Assembly (NCBI RefSeq): GCF_035046485.1 | Contig: NC_085138.1 | Location: forward strand, 28,731,047-28,795,046 | Length of the DNA: 64,000 bases | Origin: Aedes albopictus | Lineage: Eukaryota; Arthropoda; Insecta; Diptera; Culicidae | Direction of reading: 5' to 3' | Shown: in pieces, positions 41,275 through 52,253 of the stretch | Numbering within the stretch: position 1 is the stretch's first letter | How the letters are laid out: each line of letters begins with the position of its first letter | Translations under genes and position numbers: made by a program | The notes under the pieces: model-generated | The model's database searches: none | Seen by the model: the letters and a program-made list of their open reading frames with translations, nothing else | Told to the model about the DNA's origin: nothing

Positions 41275-41690
41275 AACAAAATCCAGCCCGCACCAAGAAC
41301 AAAACACTAATAAAGCCGTTGGTCATCTATGGATACGAGACGATGCGTGGATCATGGTCGCATGCACTCGAAGTTTTTGAGCGACGCTAGTTAAGGAGAT
41401 CTTCGAAGGTGTTCAGAAGAACCAGAAGGTATCCAAAGCCGGAAGGATACGGTGGGCAGGACTTGTTGCAAGAATGCCGGACAAAAACTCTGAATAAATG
41501 GTGTTTACTAATCATCCAGAACACGATGGGCGGCCAGGTAGAGTCGCTGCGTGATCTGGCGAGCGTTAGGCGAAAGGGCGTGACAGACGCTGGAGAGCTG
41601 CAGTGCTAATATGGCGGCAAATCGTTGACTCCGTGTTATCATAAATTTGATTTTGAACCAAGTGTTGAACAAAATAAATGAATGAAGTTT
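41275..41690 (+). mobile_element. LINE 3' fragment (RIRWAG..ARMPD tail)
   Basis: Frames read VIYGYET, ALEVFERR, and at about 41445 RIRWAGLVARMPDKN, the usual C-terminal region of several LINE clades, broken by stops. The tail ends AAAATAAATGAATGAA near 41685, a typical LINE 3' terminus. The clade is not assigned. Confidence 0.65.
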
Positions 41691-42559
41691 TATTATACTG
41701 CAACAATTGATAAATACAGTATCATTGTGTGTTTTCGTAACACCCAACAATTCTTCATTACACCAACAAAGCTAGCCATGAAAATGTGTGACAGTTCACA
41801 GGTCATTTTGACAGACCACACACATGCACGAAAAAGACGGATAACATATTCTACTTTATCGATCTTGTTGCCGTCCTTTTCATGCTCATGTTACATCTGT
41901 CAAAATGACCTGAGAATTGTCAGTCATTTTGAGGTTAGGTTCGTTGGTGTAATGCCGTCGCGAATATAAATCATACTTTGTATACGCGACGATGATAATG
42001 AACCATCATCACACCAGAAACGCCACCACACAGCGGGCAGAGCACCTCTCGCACTCAACCCATCATGCATAAAAGACGCTCTAAATACTTTCACTGCAAC
42101 AACCACCATCCGGCAGCCGGTGTCTATTTTTGAAAATCCGACGCTCTCAAAGTCGAAAAATCGAAGAAAAAATGCTTGAATCACCAAATATTTGGCACTT
42201 TTCACCGTCCGGCAGTTTTTTTTTAGGAGAAAAAAAAGAATGCAACAACGCTTGTTAATCGCAAATTTGGCAGCTACCACACCGGTGGTGGCTCGCAAAT
42301 ATGGGTCAAATCATCCCCAAGTGAACCTGCCGGTTGTTGATCATAGTCTACAGCATTAGTTCAAGTCGCACCACAAGTCAATATGACCGCGACAAGCTTC
42401 CTGACTCGTCCGTCATCGTACCCACCTAGTCGTCATCTTGGACGACGCGACGAGTGACACATGTGCTTGCTACTCCCATCGCATCAGCTCCACTGCGCTG
42501 CTGGCAGTAGTCAGTCAGTGCGAGCTGTTTTGACGTGTATATTTGCCTTTCTTGTAAGC
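41691..42559. other. Unassigned, no gene
   Basis: TGTCAAAATGACCTG-like words recur in both senses near 41797-41815 and 41895-41925, suggesting a small inverted repeat around 41740-41950. The minus open frame at 41924-42298 has no recognisable domain. Confidence 0.4.
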
Positions 42560-43195
42560 AGACTAGCTACTGGGAAAGGGTGTGAAATCACTGGAACAAA
42601 ATTGTATTTATTGAACCATCCTGCTCGCTGCGCTGCTCGTCTTCTTGTGCCAACCGATTCTGTAACGAACGCCAATTTGTTGTCCGGCATTCTTGAAACA
42701 CGCCCTGCCCACTATATCCTTCCGGCTTAGGCCACCTTGTAGATGTCGGGTTCGTCATAGAGTACAGCGAGCTTGTGATTCATTCTTCGCCGCCACACAT
42801 CACCGTTTTCCTGTACGCCGCCAAAGATCGCTCTTAGCACGCGTCGCTCGAAAACTTCGAGTGCTCGCAGGTCCTCCTCGAGCACATACATACATGCATG
42901 TGTTTGCTCAAGATCACATTCAAGAAAAGACTCTCGCGACTCTCTCCTTTCTCGGTCGCGCTTGATGCTCGCCTACTCACGCTCCACCAGGTCCGCCCAT
43001 CGTGGTCTCTGCGCTCCAAGCCTTCTTGTGTCAACCGGATCAGTAGCGCACACCAAATTTGCTGGGTTGTTATCCTACATTCTTGCAACATGCCCTGCCC
43101 ATCGTATCCTTCCGGCTTTGTCCACATTCTGGATGCTGGGTTCGCCTTAAAGTGCAGCGAGCTCGTGGTTCATTCTTCTCCGCTACACACCGTCA
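42560..43195 (-). mobile_element. Two tandem LINE C-terminal fragments
   Basis: On the minus strand, 42870-42560 reads LEVFERRVLRAIFGGVQENG, RRRMNHELAVLYDEPDIY, GRIQWAGRVSRMPDN. The second piece, 43195-42955, reads RRRMNHELAALYGEPSIQNV, GRIRWAGHVARMQDNNPANL and RRLGAQRPRWADLVERE. They are two copies of the same domain in the same orientation, diverged from each other, with stops between. The ORFs on the plus strand here are shadows. Confidence 0.75.
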
Positions 43196-43260
43196 TTGGC
43201 GTATCTAGGATTTTTTCCTAGGGGGTGCCTGGGGGTGCCAGTTTGAGTGGCTTCCAGGTT
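43194..43260 (+). mobile_element. Possible hAT-like element end
   Basis: CATTGGCGTATCTAGGATTT followed by TTTCCTAGGGGGTGCCTGGG resembles the end of the insert at 40901. No opposite end was located downstream. Confidence 0.35.
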
Positions 43261-43790
43261 GTTTTGCTTTTTTTTGCAAAAAGAAATACCGATCCACCTT
43301 CAACTTCTTAGTACAAAAATATCGCGGGACAAATAAGCCCGAAATTTTAAACGAGCTTTATTTTAAAGAACAGTTTTTTTTTGTTTTTGAAAAATCCGAA
43401 CCGTTGTACTGACTTAACACTCATGTGAGGTTTGAGAGCTTGATAAGTTGATTACCTATAATACATGGAATTTGTATTTTCAGTTGGAACTTTACAATCA
43501 TCACAACCCCTTTGTGGATTGAATATATTGATTAAGAATACGTTTTCAGAGCAATTATTAGAAGTGTAAATCTCGGAAACTATCAAATATCCACAAATTT
43601 GCGTTTAACTTGTATTCTTCGTGACATCCTCTTTGTTTTATTGCATGATAACAACCCTTATAAAATAGTTTTCAAGAACAATTGTAAGAGTCTTTTTTTT
43701 CCTCCCATGTTGTGGAAATTAAGCCACTGCGTCCAATAAGCTGAACTTGTGTGGCATTGAAATTGTAAAATCAGGATATATAGGGGTTGT

Positions 43791-44033
43791 GTGCTAGTAG
43801 TGGACCCTGCGCCTATAGTGGACCCCCTTCACAAAAACTCAAATATAAATGCCCAAATCAGCTGTTTCTATGCAACTTCCACCGGGGGAACATCAATTAC
43901 ATTGCTACACAGCAGTTCCTGGCAAACAAATAACCCAGTGGCCGCAAAAATCGGTTATTTTAACTATTTAATGAATGTAAACACTCAAAAGGGTCCACTA
44001 TACGCACACTCAGGGAGGGTCCACTATAGGCAC
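43791..44033. mobile_element. 243-bp MITE with about 40-bp inverted ends (TAGTGGACC type)
   Basis: GTGCTAGTAGTGGACCC at 43791 and the following CCTATAGTGGACCCCCTT are inverse to AAGGGTCCACTATACG and GGGTCCACTATAGGCAC at 43989-44033. It lies just 12 bases from the assembly gap and shows that sequence left of the gap is repeat and not the missing exon of the adjacent gene. Confidence 0.8.
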
Positions 44034-44045
44034 CGTCGGCGGCGT

Positions 44046-44545
44046 NNNNNNNNNNNNNNNNNNNNNNNNNNNNNNNNNNNNNNNNNNNNNNNNNNNNNNN
44101 NNNNNNNNNNNNNNNNNNNNNNNNNNNNNNNNNNNNNNNNNNNNNNNNNNNNNNNNNNNNNNNNNNNNNNNNNNNNNNNNNNNNNNNNNNNNNNNNNNNN
44201 NNNNNNNNNNNNNNNNNNNNNNNNNNNNNNNNNNNNNNNNNNNNNNNNNNNNNNNNNNNNNNNNNNNNNNNNNNNNNNNNNNNNNNNNNNNNNNNNNNNN
44301 NNNNNNNNNNNNNNNNNNNNNNNNNNNNNNNNNNNNNNNNNNNNNNNNNNNNNNNNNNNNNNNNNNNNNNNNNNNNNNNNNNNNNNNNNNNNNNNNNNNN
44401 NNNNNNNNNNNNNNNNNNNNNNNNNNNNNNNNNNNNNNNNNNNNNNNNNNNNNNNNNNNNNNNNNNNNNNNNNNNNNNNNNNNNNNNNNNNNNNNNNNNN
44501 NNNNNNNNNNNNNNNNNNNNNNNNNNNNNNNNNNNNNNNNNNNNN
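44046..44545. other. Assembly gap, exactly 500 N
   Basis: A round 500-N run is usually a placeholder of unknown true size, as inserted by some scaffolding programs (general knowledge). It truncates the LRPPRC-like gene. Confidence 0.99.
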
Positions 44546-47498
44546 CCGCAGCACCACGTCCAGTTTTCCGGCGTTGACCAGGAACTCGCACTGGGTGAGG
44601 ATGTACTCGTGGTTGACGCGCGTTTCCGGATTGATGAGGATCCGCCGGAGTTGCGGTTCGGTTCCGGCCTCGGCCAGGGCCACGATCAGGGCGTTGTTGG
44701 TGTTGATGGGACCGTGGATCCGCGATCCGATCTGGATCATTTCGGCGAGGAGGGATTTGGCTTGGTCCGGGGGGATTTCCGGATCGTTGGAGTTGGTGAG
44801 GCGGACCAGGGTGGTGAGGATTTCCAGCTGGAGCGGGGTGCGGCGTTTTTCGGTGGCGATACGTTTGTACTCGGCGACGGCGTTGAGGATTTGGTTTTTC
44901 AGGAGGTATTCGCGGATGACGGGGCCCAGGAGGGCGTTGTCGTAGGTGCAGTAACCGAGTTCGACCAGGAAGTTGAGCATTTCGCTGGCGTGGTTTTGGG
45001 GGGATGTGGGGTCGTGCTGGGCCGCCCAATGGGCAGTGTTGGTCAGGAGGTTCCAGATGTTTTTGTTGGAATTTCCTGGTCGAAGCTGTCCGGACGAGGC
45101 CCGTTGTTTTAGGACATTCTGAGCCGACGTGGGGAAACCTTTTTCGGCTAGCAGAGCGGCAAAGTCGATGACCTTGTGTTCGTCCAGGAGGAAACCCGGA
45201 AAGATGGTTCTGATGTGATCGAGGGTATTTCCAGCTTCGTCCACGTTCTTTCGTTTAATGTGCAGGTCGAACACGGAAGCCAACATTCCGGAGCTGAGTT
45301 CGACTTTGGCTTCGTCGCACTTCCGTTTGATTTCGGCGGCTCGGTCCAGACGATTCTCGCGGACGCAAACCTGCAACAGGCGGCGGAGAACACCCCGGGA
45401 GTTGAGCTTCTTTTCTTCTAGTTCGCCTAGGTGGCATTCCAGCTCTTCGTAGGTCATGTCTCGCGGGTGGACGATGATTGAGTCGAACACTTCCTTGGAG
45501 GGGATGGTCAGCTTATCGTCTACTAGGGTATTGATCAGCTTATCCATGGCGGTGTCCAGCTGACGGGCCTTTTGGAAGTGATTCTTCAGCACGCTGGCGC
45601 TCATTCGGCTGATCCGGATCTGATGGGTTGAGAACTCCTGGAGAAGGGACCTGATGGATGAAGCATCGTGTTTGGATTTCCTATTGCTGATCAGTTCCAT
45701 GAGAAGTTGCCCAGCCAGGTCATGCTTCGGGTTCTGAGCCTTGTCCCTGAACTGACGGATAACGCTCGCCATAGTTTGGAAATGCTCCGTGGATTTGTTG
45801 ATCGTCGTTTGCAGAACCAGTGGATAGATCAGCGCTTCAGTATCCACCTTGGAAGAGTAAAGCTTGACGACATTGATCGCGTCTTGGAACCGATTCTGAT
45901 ACAGCAAATGAGACACGAATGGAGTCATCAGGACGGACATTTTGACGCCGCGGTCCTCGAATTGCTTCAACGCCGTCCGGACGTCCTTCAGCGAGATGGC
46001 CAACTTCGGAAGAACGAAAACCGAGATAGTCTCCGCATCCATTTCGGTTTTAAGGCGCTGCATCAGCTTCAAGACGTCCATGACTCCGGCCTCTCCGCTT
46101 TGAGCAAAGTGCTGAACGATCAACGGCCAAAAGTAGTGCGGTCGCAAATCTTCCTGCTTCTTCAGCAATTTCAACAGTTCCGGATAAATGCCAATGCTGT
46201 GTTTGGCTGCACATTCGCACGCCACATGCAGGGCCCGTTCGTTTCGCTTCGTTCGGACCAGGAAGTCGGTCAGCAGGACAATCTCTTCTAACGGCGCTTC
46301 ATTCTTGACCAGCTCAAATATCAATGAAACCGCGTAGTTGTCGTAGTTTTCATTCAAACTGAATACGGGAACAGGAAGTTCTCCCAGTAATGTCCTAACC
46401 GACTCATACCTTCCTTCTCGATACAACTCTGAAGATAGGTTCCGGATGAGGGGATCTATACTAGAATCCTGAACAACTGCTTCCGGAAGTAGTCTCACTA
46501 GAAGCTTTACGACATCATTCCGATCCTTTACCAGCGCCTCTTTCAGGGCCTCAATAACGTGATTCTCGTTCAGCAGTCTTCCCTTCTCCGCAATCAGTTT
46601 CACCGCCTCTTCCATCTGGTCATTTCTAAGCCGTCCAACGACCAACTCCCCATAGACTCTCCCATCCGGAGCGACATTTCCCGCACTCATCGTATCCAAC
46701 ACGGTCCGCACCGCTTCCATATCTCCGGCCTTTGAATGTCCTCTCACCAAATTGGCCGCAATCCTCGCATTCAGCCCCGTCCCACGCTCCTTCAGCAGTT
46801 CCATCACTTCCAACACCTTCTGGGTATCTCCTCGCTCGCAAACCACCGCCAACAAAAGCTCGTAAAACTCTTGATCCTTCTCAGCTGCAACCCCCGCCAA
46901 AAACGTCTTCACTCCTCCCTCATCCGCCAAATCTACCCCATTCTCACGGTACACCCCCAGCAAAATCTTCCACCGATCTAGCGGTATCTCCTTCCCGTCT
47001 TGATTGGCCATGAACCAAAGGCTCCGAAAGAGCTTCATCCGCGTCTCGACCGGCTGGTCCAGCAGCAGTCGTCCACAGCATCCCAGCAGGAAGCCGTACG
47101 CCTCCGCCGGGATGTCATCCGGTTTCTGGAGGATCTGATTCAGGCGTTCCGCGTGAATCCGTCCGAACGCGAGCGCTTCCGCCTTCAGCTCGTCCAGTGG
47201 GTTTGCCACCGGGGCCTTACCGGCTGAAATTAGAAACGTCGATATGAGCGAAAACAAGTCACACAACTCCACAATCATACCCACCTTTCCGGAAGCGAGG
47301 ATTAGCTTGGGAGGCGAAGGAGCAACGGAGGACGGGCGGAATCGCCGGCGCCACCATCACCGTCGACGGTACATTCGCACAGAACGTCGGACGATCCTCC
47401 ACGGCGCTTCGTAACCGAAGCACCGATGCTGTCGCGCTGCGAAACGATGCCAACCGGTGGTAGTGCCGCGCCAGCACCAGACTTCGAATTCTGTTCAT
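44546..47498 (-). CDS. LRPPRC: LRPPRC / bicoid stability factor-like mitochondrial PPR protein, 3' end missing
   Basis: Exons on the minus strand are 47498-47285 (71 codons plus one base) and 47223-44546, joined by a 61-base intron (47284-47224; donor AAAG|GTGGGT, acceptor TTTCAG|CC, phase 1). About 964 residues are visible before the gap. Residues 1-60 are R/S/A-rich with almost no acidic residues, a good mitochondrial presequence (MNRIRSLVLARHYHRLASF). The rest is helical-repeat protein with PPR-like pairs, e.g. the stretches NARIAANLVRGHSKAGDMEA and DGRVYGELVVGRLRNDQMEE near residues 180-245. In animals LRPPRC, with SLIRP, binds mitochondrial mRNAs and supports their stability, polyadenylation and translation; the fly homologue is bsf. 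Family members are about 1,400 residues, so some 430 codons are missing. Starting at the methionine inside the intron (about 47284) would lose the presequence and is rejected. The assignment rests on remembered family resemblance. Confidence 0.85.
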
Positions 47499-47551
47499 GG
47501 TTTTACTGCAATTTATTGCGATTTTTCTTCACCAGGTACAGAAAACTAAAC

Positions 47552-47556
47552 ACTGA
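47552..47556 (-). promoter_or_regulatory. Possible initiator (TCAGT) for the LRPPRC-like gene
   Basis: TCAGT, the arthropod initiator consensus core, lies 54 bases upstream of the start codon on the minus strand, in AATCAGTGTTTAG. No TATA box is seen. A short 5' untranslated region would fit a housekeeping mitochondrial gene. Motif-only evidence. Confidence 0.3.
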
Positions 47557-47938
47557 TTACATGAGCACTCGCGGCCGGTCTGAGCGAGCGATACACACGC
47601 GCGATGATGTTTTGTTTTGAGTCTGCGGTTCGCGTGTTTTTTGGCGAAGGAGCCGACGAAGAGGAATGAGAACTGTCAGAACGAGCCTCATCGGCTTATC
47701 GGCCTCATCGGTCAAAATTCATACACGGAAGACTTTCTAGTACAGGTCGGACTCAATTATCCGGAGTCGGGGTCCGGAAGCTTCCATGGGAGGGAACGTC
47801 AAACTCGAACCAACTAACCGTTTATACGGGATCTACAACGATGAAAGTTTGATCTGATTTGAGGGGTTTGAGCATCGCGTGCAGGTAGGTATTTATTGAT
47901 TGACGAAGAAATGAATGGTTAGTTTTGTCACAGTACTG

Positions 47939-47944
47939 TTTATT
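47939..47944 (-). terminator. Polyadenylation signal AATAAA of the small RS gene
   Basis: AATAAA on the minus strand, about 83 bases after the stop codon of the RS protein gene, in a suitable AT-rich 3' context. It lies about 380 bases before the next transcription start candidate. Confidence 0.65.
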
Positions 47945-48026
47945 TAGATTCCAAAAAGTTCAATTTTAACGATCCCGGCATTAGTCGTGAGGGAGGAGGT
48001 AAGCCTAGCTTGCTGAAGCGTTTTCC

Positions 48027-48337
48027 CTAGTGGCGACGACGGCTGCGGCTACGGCGCCGGCGGGATATGGACCGACGTGACGCGGAACGAGAACGGGAAC
48101 GACGCCGAGACCTACGTCGGCGATCCATCGCTTCATTGGGCTCCTGGGCATATTCGTCGTCGCTTTTGGTGTCACGGGGTGGTTGCTACAAAAGGGCCCA
48201 AAAATAGTAGTAGTAGTTGCGATGGCATTGTTCAAAAGAGTCATTCAGAGTTCACTAAGATTGAATTTTGGGCATTTGAAAGGGCCTCTGCAGACGAACA
48301 GATCGACTAAACTCACCGTTTCCTTTGCTTTAGGCAT
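48027..48337 (-). CDS. Small arginine/serine-rich (RS-tail) protein, two exons, 59 residues
   Basis: Exon 1 is 48337-48317 (ATG plus six codons, MPKAKET). The intron is 48316-48186 (131 bases; donor ACG|GTGAGT, acceptor CCCTTTTGTAG|CAA, phase 0). Exon 2 is 48185-48027, ending CAC TAG. Residues 8-28 are hydrophilic with six acidic residues (SDDEYAQEPNEAMD). Residues 29-58 are 19 Arg and 9 Ser with RSRSRS dipeptides, an RS domain as in splicing regulators; such tails are phosphorylated by SR kinases and send proteins to nuclear speckles (family knowledge). No RRM or zinc finger is present. An in-frame TGA two codons before the ATG fixes the start. The gene is minus-strand, in tandem with the LRPPRC-like gene. 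It might instead be two terminal exons of a larger RS protein, but the upstream stop argues against this. I do not recognise the family; no function beyond a likely nuclear RNA role is inferred. Confidence 0.7.
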
Positions 48338-48608
48338 TGTTCAATACAATTTGCTTCGCTCTTGAGAGTTGGGGGGATCTGGTTTGCTAAATGTCGTTTC
48401 TTCAAATCAGATCGGTCAACTCTTGCTGTTAATTTTGTTCGTCCGCCTTTCTTGAAGGTCCGTGATTGAATAACGCTTCCCGTAGACACAGTTTTTCACA
48501 GCCTACTCAAATCAGCTCGAAAGCCATACACCCACGCGGAAGTTCACAGTTGATCATTCTGAAGCGTCGCTTTTAGCTATGAGCTCCAACTACACTGAAC
48601 CAAAATAT

Positions 48609-48972
48609 TGATGCATCAGAAATTCTTTGCCTGAATCGCTCAAGAAACCAGTTTTTCTTTTATCGCAGATCCGTGCCGCCCTGAGTAGTAGTAGAAGTAA
48701 CTTCCAACACTTAAGTGGCAATTTCCTGCGTTCCGCTTTTTAACCCTCGAGCGATTGCGCTGTTGTTTTTTGTACAACACGCTGAAAAAATCTCGCTTTT
48801 TGTACTAAAGCGCAGTTTCGAGTTCAAAAGGAATCGCTCAAGAAACTTCTTGAGCGATTCCTGGCAGAAACTTTCTACGGTGACGGCCATTTGAATTGTC
48901 ATTACTTCGCAATTGCGTACTGCGATGGAAGAAAAACGGTTTCTTGGGCGATTCAGGCAAGGAATGCATCAA
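48609..48972. repeat. 364-bp inverted-repeat element built on GAGCGATTC
   Basis: TGCATCAGAAATTCTTTGCC, TGAATCGCTCAAGAAACC at the left pairs with GGTTTCTTGGGCGATTCAGG, CAAGGAATGCATC at the right. The exact palindrome AGGAATCGCTCAAGAA / TTCTTGAGCGATTCCT is off-centre at 48828-48862. No coding sequence. Probably a MITE; target duplication not clear. Confidence 0.65.
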
Positions 48973-49309
48973 GATAGGCCGAAAAATTCCTTCTGAACTG
49001 CAAACAGCCCTTAAGCAATAGCGTGGTGCTGGCGGTGGCCAGCTTCGCCTCTGTGGTCAAGGTTTTTGTCTTGTTGATTCCATTTGCTTTTGATTTGGTT
49101 CCACTAGAGCGCGGAGTCACATTGTCAGCTTCGAGCTTTTCCTTTAGAGGTGGACAGACTAGCCATTATGGTGCTGTCAGGGTGATATATGCTGACCCCG
49201 CCCGAGCCGAAGGTTTGCGCAGGTTTCTGTTGGGTCGGCCTTCCAGTTGGATTGGCGTTAGCAACAGTTGGTTGTTCCGAAACTTTCCTAACACACGTTA
49301 GTCATAGGA

Positions 49310-50075
49310 TTAGGGTTTCAGTAACACATCCCAAAGATTCCGTTCGATGACTCGACCTGGCATCCATGACTTGGTATTCCGGAAATGTAGCTCAAGGTAC
49401 ACTAGGTCATCTTCTTCAAAGTCACTCTTGATTGCTCCATGCCGGCGATTGAAGTGCTCTATTTGCTTGAGGTTCTTGGCACCTGCCGTTAAGATTGACT
49501 CCATGGTTGACTCAAGTATTCATCGGGTTGTTGGTGTACGACGACGCTGACAAGCCTCTGATGGACACAAACCACAGATCGAATATATCCATAGTCACAG
49601 AACGTTGTCCGAGATGAAGATTCGACCAGTTTTTGGTCACATTCCTGATGGTGATCTCGGTCTGGAACTCGGCGAGAAGGATGAGGTTGTCAGCAGAAGC
49701 TGTAACTGCACATTCCTCCGTTGGTTGAGTGGGTGGCTGTCCGATGCTGATCCGAGTATCGTCGGAGTTAATGGTGATGTCGAACGCTGAGCCGTGCTGA
49801 AGCTTAACTGTTGTACCGTTAAGCTCGATCGGGATAAACTTCCGCTTGCTTCCGACGTTCCAAACGGTGTGGATGCTCTTCGTCTTTACGTTCTCACTGG
49901 ATTTCGCCTGCTTGAATTACTTCGAGAGTGTAGGCTTGTTGCTTGAACAGTACCCCTCCTTGTGTCTTTGTTGCTTGCATCTGGAACAGGTATGCGAAAC
50001 GAATTGAAACTCTCGTACGTAGTGCTGCTCACCACACTTCCAGCAGGGCGTTTGGGCACTTTCAAATTATTCACA
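49310..50075 (-). mobile_element. Internally deleted Ty3/gypsy retrotransposon remnant
   Basis: Read on the minus strand, 50060-49930 carries a gag nucleocapsid: CWKCGEQHYVREFQF (first CCHC knuckle, last Cys lost) and CSRCKQQRHKEGYC (intact CX2CX4HX4C). About 49860-49590 matches the aspartic protease (RKFIPIELNGTTVKLQ, then GSAFDIT where a DT/SA(G)SD active site is expected, so it is inactive). 49504-49310 is the integrase C-terminus (FNRRHGAIKSDFEEDDLVYL, WMPGRVIERN). Reverse transcriptase, RNase H and the integrase core are missing between about 49590 and 49510. Order and strand agree with one element that lost roughly 3 kb. No LTR found. Confidence 0.8.
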
Positions 50076-50772
50076 GGATTCTTCGATTTGCGGGAGACAA
50101 TGTTGTTCTTCAACATCATTGTGTTCTGTTAGAGGTTATGGCACGAGGTTCTCCCAGGGTGACCTTCCCAACTTATGTTGTAGTTGGATGCCGCCGCATG
50201 TGCCGTCATCCCGGATTCGTTTGGTTTGTTCGACTCTACCGATGTTCTGTGTTCCCTCTGACGCACCTTAATTTTGCGGCAGTCTTCGCAAGGTAATCGA
50301 TATTGTTATGGTAGTGTAATACTACCTTTCGAAGATGTATATATGAATGAGAAAAGAGATGCGATCGAGTGGCAAGAGCAGAGCTACCTCTCCTCTCAAG
50401 TTGTGATGTACTCAATATACGAAACATAGTTAGAAATGTTTTACCCATCAACCGAACAAGATGTGTTTTATTATGGGTACCGTTCCATTTTCTTGTTTAC
50501 AACAGATAGGTAGGTATGTACCTGACTGTTCGTCCGGTGGGACTTTATCCTTCAGGTTGCATAGTAAGTCCCGAAGCGTGTTGTCACTCTTGTGCACCAC
50601 GTGAATTCCTTGCCGTTGCAGTGTATTTTTGATCGGTTTCGTGATTTAAAAGGTAGGCTAATTCGTTGTACTTCCTGTGTGTTTGGCTCAAGTATTGTAA
50701 TGTCCTGACGATGTTTTTTTTCCGTTTGTTTTCGTAATATTTTCTCTATGAACTTTCGGTCGTACCCATTAA

Positions 50773-50895
50773 GCCATATGAATAAAACTGAGTAAATACT
50801 CTTTACTCAGATCTCTGTAAAGATTCACAGAGATTTGTTCCACGACTTCACATAGATTTAATAAAGAGTATTTACTCAGCTTTGTTCATATGGCC
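50773..50895. mobile_element. About 123-bp MITE (GCCATATGAA ends)
   Basis: GCCATATGAATAAAACTGAG and TAAATACTCTTTA at the left are inverse to TAAAGAGTATTTACTCAGC and TTTGTTCATATGGCC at the right. An inner ATCTCTGTAAAGATTCACAG hairpin lies near the centre. Non-coding. Confidence 0.8.
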
Positions 50896-51129
50896 TATTG
50901 ACTTCAGTCGCTTTGTAAATCCGAGCCTTTTCTTTTTCAAATTCGGTCTTATCCATGGGCATGTTATAGAGCCGGTGCACCATTCAATGGAAGGCGGCCT
51001 TTTTTCTGGGATCCGTAGTGGTTGGAGTCAGAAGTTATATGGCGGTCTGTTGATGTGAGTTTTCGGTAAATGCCGAATTTAAACGTACCGTCGGCATTTC
51101 TATTTATTGTTAGATCGAGGAAGGGCAAT

Positions 51130-51760
51130 CCCAACTAACATTTTCAGCGCTATAAGCTTCAGTTATTTGCTTTCTGTTGTGTAACCATCGAATAAAAGCA
51201 GAAATCCATCACTTGTCACTGGGGCTGCCTTTACTCCACTCTATTCCAACTTCGGAAGATTTCCCGGAAGATGTGAAAACCTTGGTGAAAACTTAAACAA
51301 ATCGAATAGGAGTCCCCACTAACAAAACAGCTGCTACTATACAGTACATACGTTATGCGATTTCATTACAGCTAGAAGCTGTAATAAAGAAACTGTTGGT
51401 ATACCAACACGGTTTGTCGGATGTAAACATTATTGTCAAAACAAATTATAAGCGGAATATATAGCTACTAAACAAATTCTTTACAGCTATCCATCTTTGT
51501 GCTGTGAAATTATTTGGGTCGCTTTTATTGCACTTTAATTCAATGCCGGAAGATTTGCCGGAAGATTTGCCAAAAATAATAAGAGTTCCAACCAATAAAC
51601 CAGCTACTTTTATACAGTACGTTTTGTAATGTTGCCAGATACACAAAACAGCAGCGCTTCGTAGATGTTTAAAGAACATTCTTTCAGCTAGAAGCTGCGA
51701 TGAAGAACCTGTTGGCGCAACCACCCAGCTTGTTCAATGTAAACATTATTGAGTTTGACG
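51130..51760 (+). repeat. Two diverged direct repeats of about 310 bp
   Basis: Shared words in the same order include GGAAGATTT(G/C)CCGGAAGAT (51255 and 51546), AGAGTTCC / AGGAGTCC, CAGCTACT..TATACAGTACGT (about 51330 and 51600), CAGCTAGAAGCTG (51370 and 51688), and GTAAACATTATTG (51422 and 51739). Identity looks moderate. No ORF of note. Confidence 0.65.
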
Positions 51761-51878
51761 TTTCACAAGCTTTTGCAGCAAGATGAAGTTGGGTAAGGTT
51801 TCTTGTGGCACAATTATAAAGGTCTTGTCTGCAGTAAAACAAAACGGGCTATTTTCTATACTATTTATATATATATAT

Positions 51879-52253
51879 CCACTTATCCGCAAGCGGTAAT
51901 GGCGGCGGCGGGCATAACCAACCGGTTCGGATTTTGACGTTTCATGGGGGAAAGTCAAAATAGTTTCATTCTCCTCCTCACTCCTTCACCCACCGATCAG
52001 TGGCGCCAGCCAATAGAATTCTGCAAGGTGACGTCACGAATGAACGTTCGATTCATTCTCGTTCGTCCCTTCCTTTTCCCTCTCACGCGAATTTTGACAT
52101 TTTCCGGTGGTTTGTTTTGATTCCCATTCGTTGCCGTTCTTTTCTCTCTCGGAGAGAAAATTGAGGTTAAATTTCGATGCAAAACTCTGAAACGTCAAAA
52201 TACGAATCGGTTAGTTGTGCCCGCCGCCGCCATTACCGCTTGCGGATAAGTGG
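51879..52253. mobile_element. 375-bp element with about 60-bp inverted ends, hosting the 173-bp repeat
   Basis: CCACTTATCCGCAAGCGGTA ATGGCGGCGGCGGGC at the left is the exact inverse of the right end finishing CGGATAAGTGG at 52253. The inversion extends, less perfectly, through AACCGGTTCGGATTTTGACG. The centre (52012-52184) is copy 2 of the 173-bp repeat at 2576. The left end sits on a TA dinucleotide run. Confidence 0.85.

Noticed and set aside
44024..44045. Extension of the LRPPRC-like frame past the gap
   Set aside because: Frame across 500 N is arbitrary, and the sequence left of it belongs to a MITE end.
43791..44945. Plus-strand ORF through the gap
   Set aside because: It is open only because N codons are not stops; its real part is antisense to the LRPPRC-like exon and a MITE.
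45668..46291. 207-codon plus-strand frame
   Set aside because: Antisense shadow of the LRPPRC-like coding exon.
47739..47763. pogo/Tigger-type terminal repeat (GTACAGGTCGGACTCAATTA)
   Set aside because: It resembles such ends, but only one end is present and no TA-flanked partner was found.
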